The position numbers were made by a program, and so were the translations under genes. A stretch of DNA of 5,278 bases from QALR01 sp045124015. Lineage in GTDB: Bacteria > Bacillota > Clostridia > Oscillospirales > CAG-272. The stretch is from NCBI GenBank assembly GCA_045124015.1, contig JBGVLA010000094.1, positions 1 to 5,278 of the forward strand, in the 5' to 3' direction. The stretch's first letter is position 1, and every line of letters starts with the position of its first letter. Under the pieces are notes generated by a model, which was not told the DNA's origin, did no database searches, and worked only from the letters and a program-made list of their open reading frames with translations. Positions 1 through 4,790 of this stretch are shown here, piece by piece.

Positions 1-268
1 CCACGTCATCCTCACCCTTAAAGTGCTTGCACGGTGATTGCATCGCGGTTACAAACGGGATACCTTTGTCCGTATAAACGGGATTTTGAACGAAGTTTGG
101 ATACATTTCCATTGGCTCAACTAAAGGGTTTTGCCGATCTGCTTCGTCATAATATCCGTAATATATTTCAAAGGTCTTGCCGTGTGCCTCGATTATCTTG
201 TAAAGCTCGCCTTCTTTGTGCTGCGGCTCTTTGCGCGGAGCGGTTTGTTCAAAGATCGATGTAAACAT
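1..268 (-). CDS. Small conserved protein of unknown function, N-terminal 89 residues (3' end outside window)
   Basis: This partial reading frame starts with ATG at 268 and stays open to the left edge. The start is supported by an AAAGGAG Shine-Dalgarno at 275-281 with a 6-nt spacer. The visible protein begins MFTSIFEQTAPRKEPQHKEG and continues with GELYKIIEAHGKTFEIYYGYYDE in overlapping register (residues 20-42). It then has a proline- and tyrosine-rich stretch (DRQNPL at 44-49, YPNFVQNPVYTD at 56-67) and PFVTAMQSPCKHFKG at 71-85. From memory it resembles small hypothetical proteins of gut Clostridia, some of which go on to a cysteine-rich tail. The single Cys80 would fit such a start, but the tail is not in view. 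There is no signal peptide or membrane segment. It has its own extended -10 promoter and lies downstream of, and co-directional with, the two-headed regulator, which may control it. The function is unknown. I am confident it is a real gene. Confidence 0.8.
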   Translation of the reverse strand, partial: MFTSIFEQTAPRKEPQHKEGELYKIIEAHGKTFEIYYGYYDEADRQNPLVEPMEMYPNFVQNPVYTDKGIPFVTAMQSPCKHFKGEDDV

Positions 269-274
269 CGCTGA

Positions 275-281
275 CTCCTTT
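275..281 (-). promoter_or_regulatory. Ribosome binding site AAAGGAG of the small left-edge gene
   Basis: AAAGGAG on the minus strand lies 6 nt before the ATG at 268. It fixes the start of a gene whose remaining length cannot be seen. Confidence 0.8.
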
Positions 282-325
282 CAAGATTTTCAAAAAGAAA
301 AATCTGCCATACGGTTGATGACAAC

Positions 326-334
326 AGTATAGCA
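326..334 (-). promoter_or_regulatory. Extended -10 promoter for the small left-edge gene
   Basis: The minus strand reads TGCTATACT, which fits the TGn extension followed by a -10 hexamer TATACT (326-331). The best -35 at 17 bp is only TATGCA (349-354), a poor match, so the promoter probably relies on the extended -10 or on an activator. The inferred transcription start is near 319, giving a leader of about 50 nt. A 7-bp inverted repeat, AATCTGC (301-307) and GCAGATT (332-338), flanks the -10 and the inferred start. It could be an operator or chance. Confidence 0.5.
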
Positions 335-356
335 GATTCAATTCGATTTGCATAGG

Positions 357-408
357 AAAAAAATCGAGTTTTTTAGGCAGACTTTCTTGCCTAAAATTTC
401 GATTTTTT
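357..408 (-). terminator. Intrinsic terminator of the LuxR-type regulator gene (probably bidirectional)
   Basis: Ten nt past the regulator stop codon the DNA can form a 19-bp hairpin. The outer 10-bp stem pairs 358-367 with 399-408 (A-tract plus TCGA). After a 3/2-nt internal loop comes an inner 9-bp stem, 371-379 with 388-396 (TTTTAGGCA with TGCCTAAAA), and an 8-nt loop. The minus-strand RNA ends the stem with seven U residues (363-357). The A-tract/stem/T-tract design could also stop plus-strand transcription. The inner arm 387-396 can instead pair with 405-414; see the repeat entry. Confidence 0.65.
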
Positions 409-414
409 AGGCAA
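371..414. repeat. Three alternating TTTTAGGCA arms with mutually exclusive pairings
   Basis: TTTTAGGCAG (371-380), TTGCCTAAAA (387-396) and TTTTAGGCAA (405-414) alternate in orientation. The middle arm can pair with the left arm, which gives the terminator, or with the right arm, which gives a perfect 10-bp stem with an 8-nt loop, but not with both. TCGA plus a T-run precedes the left and right arms (364-374 and 399-408), so these two also form longer direct repeats about 34 bp apart. Two readings are possible: a terminator with a competing anti-terminator arm, or binding sites for a dimeric regulator centred roughly 50 to 95 bp upstream of the inferred start of the small gene. The sequence alone cannot decide. 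Confidence 0.5.
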
Positions 415-417
415 ATT

Positions 418-1644
418 TTAGAGGATAAATGCGAACTCTTTTTTGTTGAGCAAGCCCGTTTTATTCAGAATTCGGGTGATGGCGTGGCTGATCGTTGATT
501 CGGATGTGTGGAGCATAAGAGCAATTTCTTTGTTGGTATATCCGAAAGCGCAGAGCTTCGCAACCTCACGGTCGGTAGCATCAAGAGTAGTAGCAACGTT
601 GACCTTTTCGCGCACCTGACTCGAAAGCCTTGCCCAGCCTACGCTATATATGTTATAGAGCGATTTTACCGCAACAAGTGCGGTTTCGTCCTGCAAAGCG
701 ATTCGCTGTTCAAGCAGATCTCCGAAGTGACGAACGTACTCGGTAAGGAAGCCGTAGTGATGGTCTGCCAAGGCAAGCTTTATGGCTTTATCCATATGCG
801 CAATTGCCTTATCTTTTTGGGCAGAGTTGTGATAAGCTACAGCACAGGACATACGCAGATACATTTCGGGAATGATCGTTCCATCAAGCACGGCTTGGGA
901 GATCAGCGGCTCGATAATATTGGGCAAAAGGCGCATCATTGAAAGGCCCTCCATACCTTCGAGCTTATGCTGTTTGGTTGCAATGGAATACGCCGCCATA
1001 TAGAGATATTTTATATAAAAAACCTTTGCAGAGGGGTGTGCATCACTGGGAAGCGCCTCAAAATTGCCCGTTTTGAACCATTCCGGGTAGTCTTTATTAT
1101 CATAGATCGAGCTGTCGATAATGGCAAGGGAAAGAGATACCAATTCTCGGTCGTGATCATCCTTACAAGGCGCTTCAAATATATGCTTTTTCGCTTCTTT
1201 CCAAAGAAAAATATCACCTCGCCAAATCGCACATTGCGCAAGCAGCATACCGCCTCCGAGGATTGCGTAGAATCCCGAATGCGCGTTCAAAAAGTATCTT
1301 GCTTGCTCATATACCTTCTCGATCTCTCCGCGTCTGTAAGCGATCTGTGCTTCAAACAGAGCGTGGGCTTCGGGTTGGTTGATCAGCATCTCGGCGCACT
1401 CGTCTGCGCCTCCTTCTTTATTATACAGGTTGGTCATATCAAGAAAAGGAGATTTTCTCGGCATTGGGAGCTGAGGCTCTTCGTCCTTTCTTCTTGCATT
1501 CGGCAGTACCGCCGTGGAGGGTATCATCCACGATTTGCCGAAACGATATGCGCCCTTGATTCTATCCGCGTTACACAAAATTTGGACGCGTCTGACGCTT
1601 ACTTGCCATTTCTCGGCAGCTTCTTTTACCGTTATAAATTCCAT
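418..1644 (-). CDS. Two-headed transcriptional regulator: excisionase-like N-terminal HTH, TPR-like middle, LuxR/GerE C-terminal HTH
   Basis: This is a 408-residue cytoplasmic DNA-binding protein. Residues 1-45 (ITVKEAAEKWQVSVRRVQIL, then RFGKSWMIP) match the MerR/excisionase-like HTH seen in many Clostridia regulators. Residues 50-65 form a charged, proline-containing linker. Residues 90-345 are mostly amphipathic helices with TPR-like pairs, for example at 98-118 and 266-292, suggesting a ligand- or protein-sensing scaffold. Residues 354-408 are a LuxR-type HTH (LDATDREVAKLCAFGYTNKE, then SESTISHAITRILNKTGLLN). There is no receiver or autoinducer domain, so it is not a classical response regulator or quorum sensor. 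The ATG at 1644 follows AGGTGA (1648-1653), a short 3-nt spacer, and the N-terminus begins directly with the family motif, so I accept this start. It has its own consensus promoter and a terminator just past the stop. The downstream small gene is a plausible target. Target and signal are unknown. Confidence 0.9.
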   Translation of the reverse strand: MEFITVKEAAEKWQVSVRRVQILCNADRIKGAYRFGKSWMIPSTAVLPNARRKDEEPQLPMPRKSPFLDMTNLYNKEGGADECAEMLINQPEAHALFEAQIAYRRGEIEKVYEQARYFLNAHSGFYAILGGGMLLAQCAIWRGDIFLWKEAKKHIFEAPCKDDHDRELVSLSLAIIDSSIYDNKDYPEWFKTGNFEALPSDAHPSAKVFYIKYLYMAAYSIATKQHKLEGMEGLSMMRLLPNIIEPLISQAVLDGTIIPEMYLRMSCAVAYHNSAQKDKAIAHMDKAIKLALADHHYGFLTEYVRHFGDLLEQRIALQDETALVAVKSLYNIYSVGWARLSSQVREKVNVATTLDATDREVAKLCAFGYTNKEIALMLHTSESTISHAITRILNKTGLLNKKEFAFIL

Positions 1645-1647
1645 ATA

Positions 1648-1653
1648 TCACCT
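1648..1653 (-). promoter_or_regulatory. Ribosome binding site AGGTGA of the regulator gene
   Basis: AGGTGA lies only 3 nt from the ATG at 1644 (5 nt if counted from the AGGT core). This is a somewhat tight, weaker site than those of the other genes here. No in-frame alternative upstream start is supported. Confidence 0.55.
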
Positions 1654-1688
1654 ATTCGTCATTGCGAACTTTCGGAGAACATAATTTT

Positions 1689-1702
1689 TTCGCGATAGCG
1701 AA
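1689..1702. repeat. Short perfect inverted repeat in the regulator leader
   Basis: TTCGC-GATA-GCGAA forms a 5-bp stem with a 4-nt loop, about 6 to 19 nt after the inferred transcription start of the regulator gene. It could be an operator placed for repression, or a small leader hairpin. On the minus strand, CGGAG near 1705-1709 and CTCCG near 1673-1677 could add an outer stem. Confidence 0.3.
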
Positions 1703-1714
1703 CACTCCGCGATC

Positions 1715-1743
1715 ATTATACAACTTTTTTTCGAGTTTGTCAA
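1715..1743 (-). promoter_or_regulatory. Consensus sigma-A promoter of the regulator gene
   Basis: The minus strand shows TTGACA (1738-1743), a 17-bp spacer (1721-1737, rich in A) and TATAAT (1715-1720), so both hexamers match the consensus exactly. The inferred start is near 1708, giving a leader of about 63 nt before the ATG at 1644. Such a promoter should be strong unless repressed. It begins immediately after the T-tract of the upstream terminator. Confidence 0.85.
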
Positions 1744-1772
1744 GAGAAAGGCATCGAATTTCTCCGATGCCT
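1744..1772 (-). terminator. Intrinsic terminator of the tnpV-DUF6809 unit
   Basis: An 8-bp perfect stem, AGGCATCG (1749-1756) with CGATGCCT (1765-1772), encloses an 8-nt loop. It is followed on the minus strand by TTTCTCTT, a moderate U-tract. It sits 14 bp beyond the stop codon at 1786 and directly upstream of the -35 box of the next gene, insulating the two units. Confidence 0.7.
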
Positions 1773-1785
1773 AATCTGTGATTAA

Positions 1786-2073
1786 TTATTGCTCGTCCTC
1801 GCCCAAGGGCAGAAGGAAGGATTTAGCCATGAGCTGCACTCCGAGTCGGAAGCCATAGGAGAAGGCATCGCGCTCGGTGATACTGTGCATCTCGTTCATG
1901 CAGTCCTCGAACTTTTCGAGTGTTTCTTTCTGCTTTTCTGTGAGTGAGCCGTCCAAGTCCTCTCGATTCCGGGCGACCAGCTTTAATAGTTCTTTCAGCC
2001 GCTTGTTGCCACGTGTGCATTGCTCGAAGGGGGATACGTTTCCGTACCATAGTTCATTGAGTATCGATCTCAT
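1786..2073 (-). CDS. DUF6809-like small protein of unknown function
   Basis: This 95-residue acidic, helical protein begins MRSILNELWYGNVSPFEQ and carries ITERDAFSYGFRLGVQLM at residues 65-82. Both match what I recall of the DUF6809 family, small proteins of about 85-95 residues frequent in mobile elements of gut Bacillota. The middle (residues 26-62) is a charged helix of Lys/Glu/Arg repeats, probably coiled. There is no catalytic motif, signal peptide or membrane segment. The ATG overlaps the tnpV stop codon (ATGA) and is preceded by a full-consensus AAAGGAGGT (2083-2091, 9-nt spacer) inside tnpV. The two genes are therefore co-transcribed and this one is well translated. A terminator follows. 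The family has no known function. The family assignment is from memory of its N- and C-terminal motifs and is fairly sure. Confidence 0.8.
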   Translation of the reverse strand: MRSILNELWYGNVSPFEQCTRGNKRLKELLKLVARNREDLDGSLTEKQKETLEKFEDCMNEMHSITERDAFSYGFRLGVQLMAKSFLLPLGEDEQ

Positions 2074-2441
2074 TTGTACACGACCTCCTTTAGCACGATT
2101 TCCTCAGCACTTGCCTTGATGTTATTCATCATTTGTACCCAGCGCAGCGTATCGGAGGCTTTGAGTTCTCCGGTTACACCCATTTGCACTGCCATCTGTG
2201 CGACATGTAAGTCGAGCTGTTCGTGAGCCTGCTCGTCGATATTGTGGAGGTATTCGTTCAAGCGTCCTTCCGTCAACAGAGTGGTGTATGTACCTCTGCG
2301 GTGCTTCTTGATAAAGCCAAGAGGAAGATGTCCGTATTTACCGATTTCGTAGTTAGTCTGTTCAGAGATTTCAAGCATCGGGTAGTATTGCTCTCCGTGA
2401 AGCTCGTATTTGATGCCGTTTTTAGTAATGTACTTTTCCAT
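2070..2441 (-). CDS. tnpV: TnpV family transposon-associated protein
   Basis: This 123-residue protein matches the TnpV family (named for a gene of the clostridial Tn4451-type elements) along its full length. It begins MEKYITKNGIKYELHGEQYY. Its core is YGHLPLGFIKKHRRGTYTTL (36-55), continuing into LTEGRLNEYL (56-65). The C-terminal part is GVTGELKASDTLRWVQMMNN (88-107), ending in a basic/acidic helix. The role is uncertain; an accessory function in recombination or element upkeep is usually assumed. I choose the ATG at 2441 because GAAAGGA (2450-2456) is 8 nt away and family members start MEK. An ATG two codons upstream (2447) leaves only 2 nt and is less likely. It overlaps the DUF6809-like gene by 4 nt. 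No transposase or integrase is in the window, so the pair is an orphan here. The gene itself appears intact. Confidence 0.85.
   Translation of the reverse strand: MEKYITKNGIKYELHGEQYYPMLEISEQTNYEIGKYGHLPLGFIKKHRRGTYTTLLTEGRLNEYLHNIDEQAHEQLDLHVAQMAVQMGVTGELKASDTLRWVQMMNNIKASAEEIVLKEVVYK
2083..2091 (-). promoter_or_regulatory. Full-consensus ribosome binding site inside tnpV
   Basis: AAAGGAGGT lies 9 nt before the ATG at 2073 and within the 3' end of tnpV. The DUF6809-like protein therefore has an independent strong initiation signal in addition to stop-start coupling. Confidence 0.8.
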
Positions 2442-2487
2442 AATCATATTCCTTTCGTTATCTGTTTTTTATAGGCAAGGCACGATC

Positions 2488-2515
2488 AGAATATGTTTTG
2501 AATGCCGTAAAGCAA
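2488..2515 (-). promoter_or_regulatory. Possible weak promoter for tnpV
   Basis: TTGCTT (2510-2515), a 16-bp spacer and TATTCT (2488-2493) give a partial sigma-A match, about 47 nt upstream of the chosen start. The match is moderate and could be chance in AT-rich DNA. No better candidate is seen nearby. Confidence 0.25.
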
Positions 2516-2604
2516 AGTATTTTGAGTAGTTTCGTTATGAACACTCGTTTTTCTTTTATTTTCTCGCAAATCCTCGTGAAATCTCGCGTTTTCGCAATAT
2601 AAAG

Positions 2605-2648
2605 AATGGACTTGTTCCTCCCTGCTTTGAGGGTTGAACAAGCCCATT
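2605..2648 (-). repeat. Long imperfect hairpin upstream of tnpV
   Basis: Arms 2605-2617 (AATGGACTTGTTC) and 2636-2648 (GAACAAGCCCATT) are complementary at 12 of 13 positions. The odd pair is a G-U wobble in minus-strand RNA but an A-C mismatch in plus-strand RNA. Inside, CCCT (2620-2623) pairs with AGGG (2630-2633) across a 2/2 internal loop, leaving a 6-nt loop, so the RNA stem reaches 17 pairs. No good U-tract follows (CTTTATATT), so it is not a clear terminator. It may be a structured leader or an element end. Confidence 0.5.
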
Positions 2649-2655
2649 TTCGCAC

Positions 2656-2675
2656 TTGACCACATGTTTGACCAC
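2656..2675. repeat. Tandem repeat of TTGACCAC, 12-bp period
   Basis: TTGACCAC occurs at 2656-2663 and again at 2668-2675. On the minus strand one frame reads Val-Val-Lys-His-Val-Val-Lys across it, so it may be a coding repeat from a lost gene 3' end. Spaced direct repeats can also be accessory-protein binding sites near element ends. Nothing decides between these. Confidence 0.35.
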
Positions 2676-2750
2676 TTGCGGAGATTTTAGCCTTGTTTAG
2701 CACAACAACATACCACAGAGGCCATCAAAAGTCCAGAAAACAAACTGTTA

Positions 2751-2804
2751 ACAAAAACGCAGAAAACCGTACAGGACTCATTTCTGAATTCTGTACGGTT
2801 TCTG
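2751..2804 (-). terminator. Intrinsic terminator of the GH13-ABC ATPase operon
   Basis: An 11-bp perfect stem, 2764-2774 (AAACCGTACAG) with 2791-2801 (CTGTACGGTTT), extends to 14 bp with one bulged base using CAGA at 2760-2763. The loop can close further as UUCA-GAAA-UGAG with a GAAA tetraloop. The minus strand then reads CGTTTTTGTTAAC, a fair U-tract. It lies about 80 bp after the ATPase stop codon. Confidence 0.7.
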
Positions 2805-2885
2805 TTGTCCTATTCGGTTGTTTGTGATTTCTCCTTTAAGGACATCACGCTTTGGCATCGGGGGCTTTCTTTATGTTGACTTGTC

Positions 2886-4775
2886 TTATACGATAATAAT
2901 ATCGATGGATTTATCCTTAATGGTAACTGCCTCTACGGGAACGGTGACGTCAACAGTCTCTCCAACGTTGCCGTTATACGCGGCAATCAGCTTTTGACCG
3001 TATACGTCGATAACGGCATATTTTGCACGACCGTAGTCCAAGATCTCAAGAACCTTACCAACCAGAACGTTTTCTGCGCCCTCGGTATGAGGTTCCACTG
3101 TCAAATACTTTGCCTCAACGATGTATTCAAGCGGCGTGTGGAAGATCTTGTTGCCCTTGCAAGCAAATACCTTTTCGCAAATGCTATCGGTAGGAACAAG
3201 CTTTGCCTCTCCCACGTTCATATAGAAGTGGTAGAACTTGCGAGACTCGTCCTTAACCTTTGTAAAGATACCGTCAAGCGTGTTGGTGAGCGACAGAGGC
3301 GTAACACCGAGAGACTCGATTGCCATTTGGGTAAAGTCAATATCAAATTGAACATCATCACCAACGGCAAATCTTGCCTCGCCCTGCTCCAAGGAGAACA
3401 GTGTTAAGCTGCCCACCTTAAGGAAGTAAAGCGTTTTGCCTTCGATGGTCTCGATCCACTGTACCTTTGCGTGTCCGTTGCCTTCACCAAGCGTAAGAGC
3501 ACTAACGGGCATGGAGATTTCAGCATTCTTGCTATCTGCGCACTGAACGGCTGCAGGCAGGCGGAAGCTTTCTGTCTCAAAGCTGAGCGTACCACCGGCG
3601 ATCGATGCCAGGATAACGTTCTCCTCAGGAATTCTTCTGCGAATGCTCTTTTCGGTGTCCTTATCGAAAACGTGGAACTTACGACGGGAGATCTCAATAT
3701 CGATGATGTCGCCGCGGCGAACCTCGGTATCGGGGTTTGCCTTGATGATGATGGCACCGCTTTGTGCATCGGGGGTATAGAGATTGAGGTTTGCATAAAT
3801 GAGCGTCTCGCCGCCCAAAACCTCTACTACACTGACAACTGCCTTTGCAGGTGCCCAAGAACCGTCATTATAATTGTTCTTGTTGTAAACACGTACGTCA
3901 TCGGGACGAATACCGAATACGATCTTATGTGCGCCGTCCATATACTTAACGGGGATCTTATCGGCTTGGATGTACTTCATATCTACGGTAGTGCCGCAAT
4001 CGAGCGTAAACTTAACGTCCTCACCCGTTTTGGTAACGGTACCGTCGAAAAAGTTCATTTGCGGTGTGCCGATAAAGCCGGCAACGAACATATTATCGGG
4101 ATATTTGTAAAGATTGATGGGGGTATCGATTTGTTGAACGTAGCCGTCCTTCATAACAACGATACGGGAGCCCATGGTCATTGCCTCTACCTGGTCGTGG
4201 GTAACGTAGATAAAGGTTGTACCGAGCTTTTCGTGCAGGCGAGAGATCTCGGCTCTCATTGCGGCACGCAGCTTGGCATCCAGGTTGGAAAGGGGCTCGT
4301 CAAGCAGAAATACCTTGGGTTGACGAACGATGGCACGTCCGAGTGCAACTCTTTGACGTTGACCGCCGGAGAGTGCCTTGGGCTTTCTTTCGAGATACTC
4401 GGTAATGCCGAGGATCTCTGCAGCTTCCATTACCTTTTCGTGAATTTGATCATTGGGCATATGAATGGTGCGCAGTGAGAATGCCATGTTCTCATAAACG
4501 CTCATATGGGGATAGAGAGCATAGTTTTGGAATACCATTGCAATGTTTCTATCCTTAGGTTCAAAATCGTTTACGATTTCGTTATCGATACGAAGCTCGC
4601 CCGCGGTAATCTCTTCAAGTCCTGCAATCATACGCAACGTGGTGGATTTGCCGCAACCCGAAGGACCAACGAACACGATAAATTCCTTATCGTCAATATC
4701 CATACAGAAGTCGTTTACTGCCTTTACGCCTCCGTCATATACCTTGAAAATATGTTTTAGTGACAAACTTGCCAT
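2886..4775 (-). CDS. ugpC: Carbohydrate ABC transporter ATPase of the MalK/MsmX/UgpC family with a long extra C-terminal module
   Basis: This cytoplasmic ATPase powers a sugar-import ABC transporter. All nucleotide-binding motifs are intact: Walker A GPSGCGKST (37-45), Q-loop Q83 in VFQNYALYPHM, signature LSGGQRQR (135-142), Walker B VFLLDE (155-160), D-loop SNLD (163-166) and H-loop H193. Residues about 236-376 are the usual MalK-type TOBE/OB regulatory region (FGIRPDDVRV at 287-296). Normal relatives end near residue 365-375; here about 255 more residues follow. That extension has further beta-rich segments resembling TOBE halves, for example 435-488 and 571-629, suggesting duplication. Automatic pipelines would name it UgpC, but glycerol-phosphate transport is not implied; the GH13 neighbour points to maltodextrin or another alpha-glucan. 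The ATG at 4775 has AAGGAG 8 nt upstream, overlapping the stop of the GH13 gene. Permease and binding-protein genes are not visible, so it may serve a distant transporter, as MsmX does. Family assignment is certain, substrate inferred. Confidence 0.95.
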   Translation of the reverse strand: MASLSLKHIFKVYDGGVKAVNDFCMDIDDKEFIVFVGPSGCGKSTTLRMIAGLEEITAGELRIDNEIVNDFEPKDRNIAMVFQNYALYPHMSVYENMAFSLRTIHMPNDQIHEKVMEAAEILGITEYLERKPKALSGGQRQRVALGRAIVRQPKVFLLDEPLSNLDAKLRAAMRAEISRLHEKLGTTFIYVTHDQVEAMTMGSRIVVMKDGYVQQIDTPINLYKYPDNMFVAGFIGTPQMNFFDGTVTKTGEDVKFTLDCGTTVDMKYIQADKIPVKYMDGAHKIVFGIRPDDVRVYNKNNYNDGSWAPAKAVVSVVEVLGGETLIYANLNLYTPDAQSGAIIIKANPDTEVRRGDIIDIEISRRKFHVFDKDTEKSIRRRIPEENVILASIAGGTLSFETESFRLPAAVQCADSKNAEISMPVSALTLGEGNGHAKVQWIETIEGKTLYFLKVGSLTLFSLEQGEARFAVGDDVQFDIDFTQMAIESLGVTPLSLTNTLDGIFTKVKDESRKFYHFYMNVGEAKLVPTDSICEKVFACKGNKIFHTPLEYIVEAKYLTVEPHTEGAENVLVGKVLEILDYGRAKYAVIDVYGQKLIAAYNGNVGETVDVTVPVEAVTIKDKSIDIIIV

Positions 4776-4783
4776 AATATTTT

Positions 4784-4790
4784 CTCCTTA
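4784..4790 (-). promoter_or_regulatory. Ribosome binding site of the ABC ATPase fused to the GH13 stop codon
   Basis: The minus strand reads TAAGGAG, in which TAA (4788-4790) is the GH13 stop and AAGGAG (4784-4789) is the Shine-Dalgarno for the ATPase start at 4775 (8-nt spacer). The terminating ribosome sits on the next start region, so the two genes are probably translationally coupled. Confidence 0.8.

Larger units (their letters stand above)
2442..2885. other. 444-bp stretch without a convincing gene, between the ABC operon and tnpV
   Basis: From right to left this stretch holds the operon terminator (2751-2804), an AT-rich link, a tandem repeat of TTGACCAC (2656-2675), a long hairpin (2605-2648) and a weak promoter before tnpV. 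On the minus strand an open frame with a GTG at 2703 runs 81 codons to 2458, and a second frame with a Val-Val-Lys repeat is open over about 2699-2568. Neither has a ribosome binding site or recognisable domain. The mixture suggests the end of a mobile element or a decayed gene 3' end rather than a live gene. Confidence 0.4.

Noticed and set aside
967..1698. Plus-strand open frame (243 codons)
   Set aside because: It is antisense to the regulator and runs through its promoter and leader. The composition is unlike a real protein and no start signal is seen.
1768..1774. TGCCTAA near the regulator promoter as an autoregulatory half-site
   Set aside because: It is part of the terminator stem, lacks the A-run of the other arms and is upstream of the -35 without a partner arm.
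2465..2479. TTTTTTATAGGCAAG upstream of tnpV resembling the TTTTTTAGGCAA arms near 403-414
   Set aside because: It needs a 2-base insertion to match and sits in T-rich DNA, so chance is likely. Not used as evidence for shared regulation.
2458..2703. Possible 81-residue minus-strand protein with GTG start
   Set aside because: It has no Shine-Dalgarno before the GTG, the frame is open further upstream, it runs through a strong hairpin, and it has no recognised domain. I treat it as a relic rather than a gene.
2824..2848. Symmetry GTGAT ... TCCTT-T-AAGGA ... ATCAC after the ATPase stop
   Set aside because: The central loop is one base, so it cannot fold as drawn, and there is no U-tract. The better terminator is at 2751-2804.
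3471..4478. Long plus-strand open frame (335 codons)
   Set aside because: It lies wholly antisense to the ABC ATPase, whose motifs are unmistakable. It has no family features and no ribosome binding site, and is a shadow of the codon bias.
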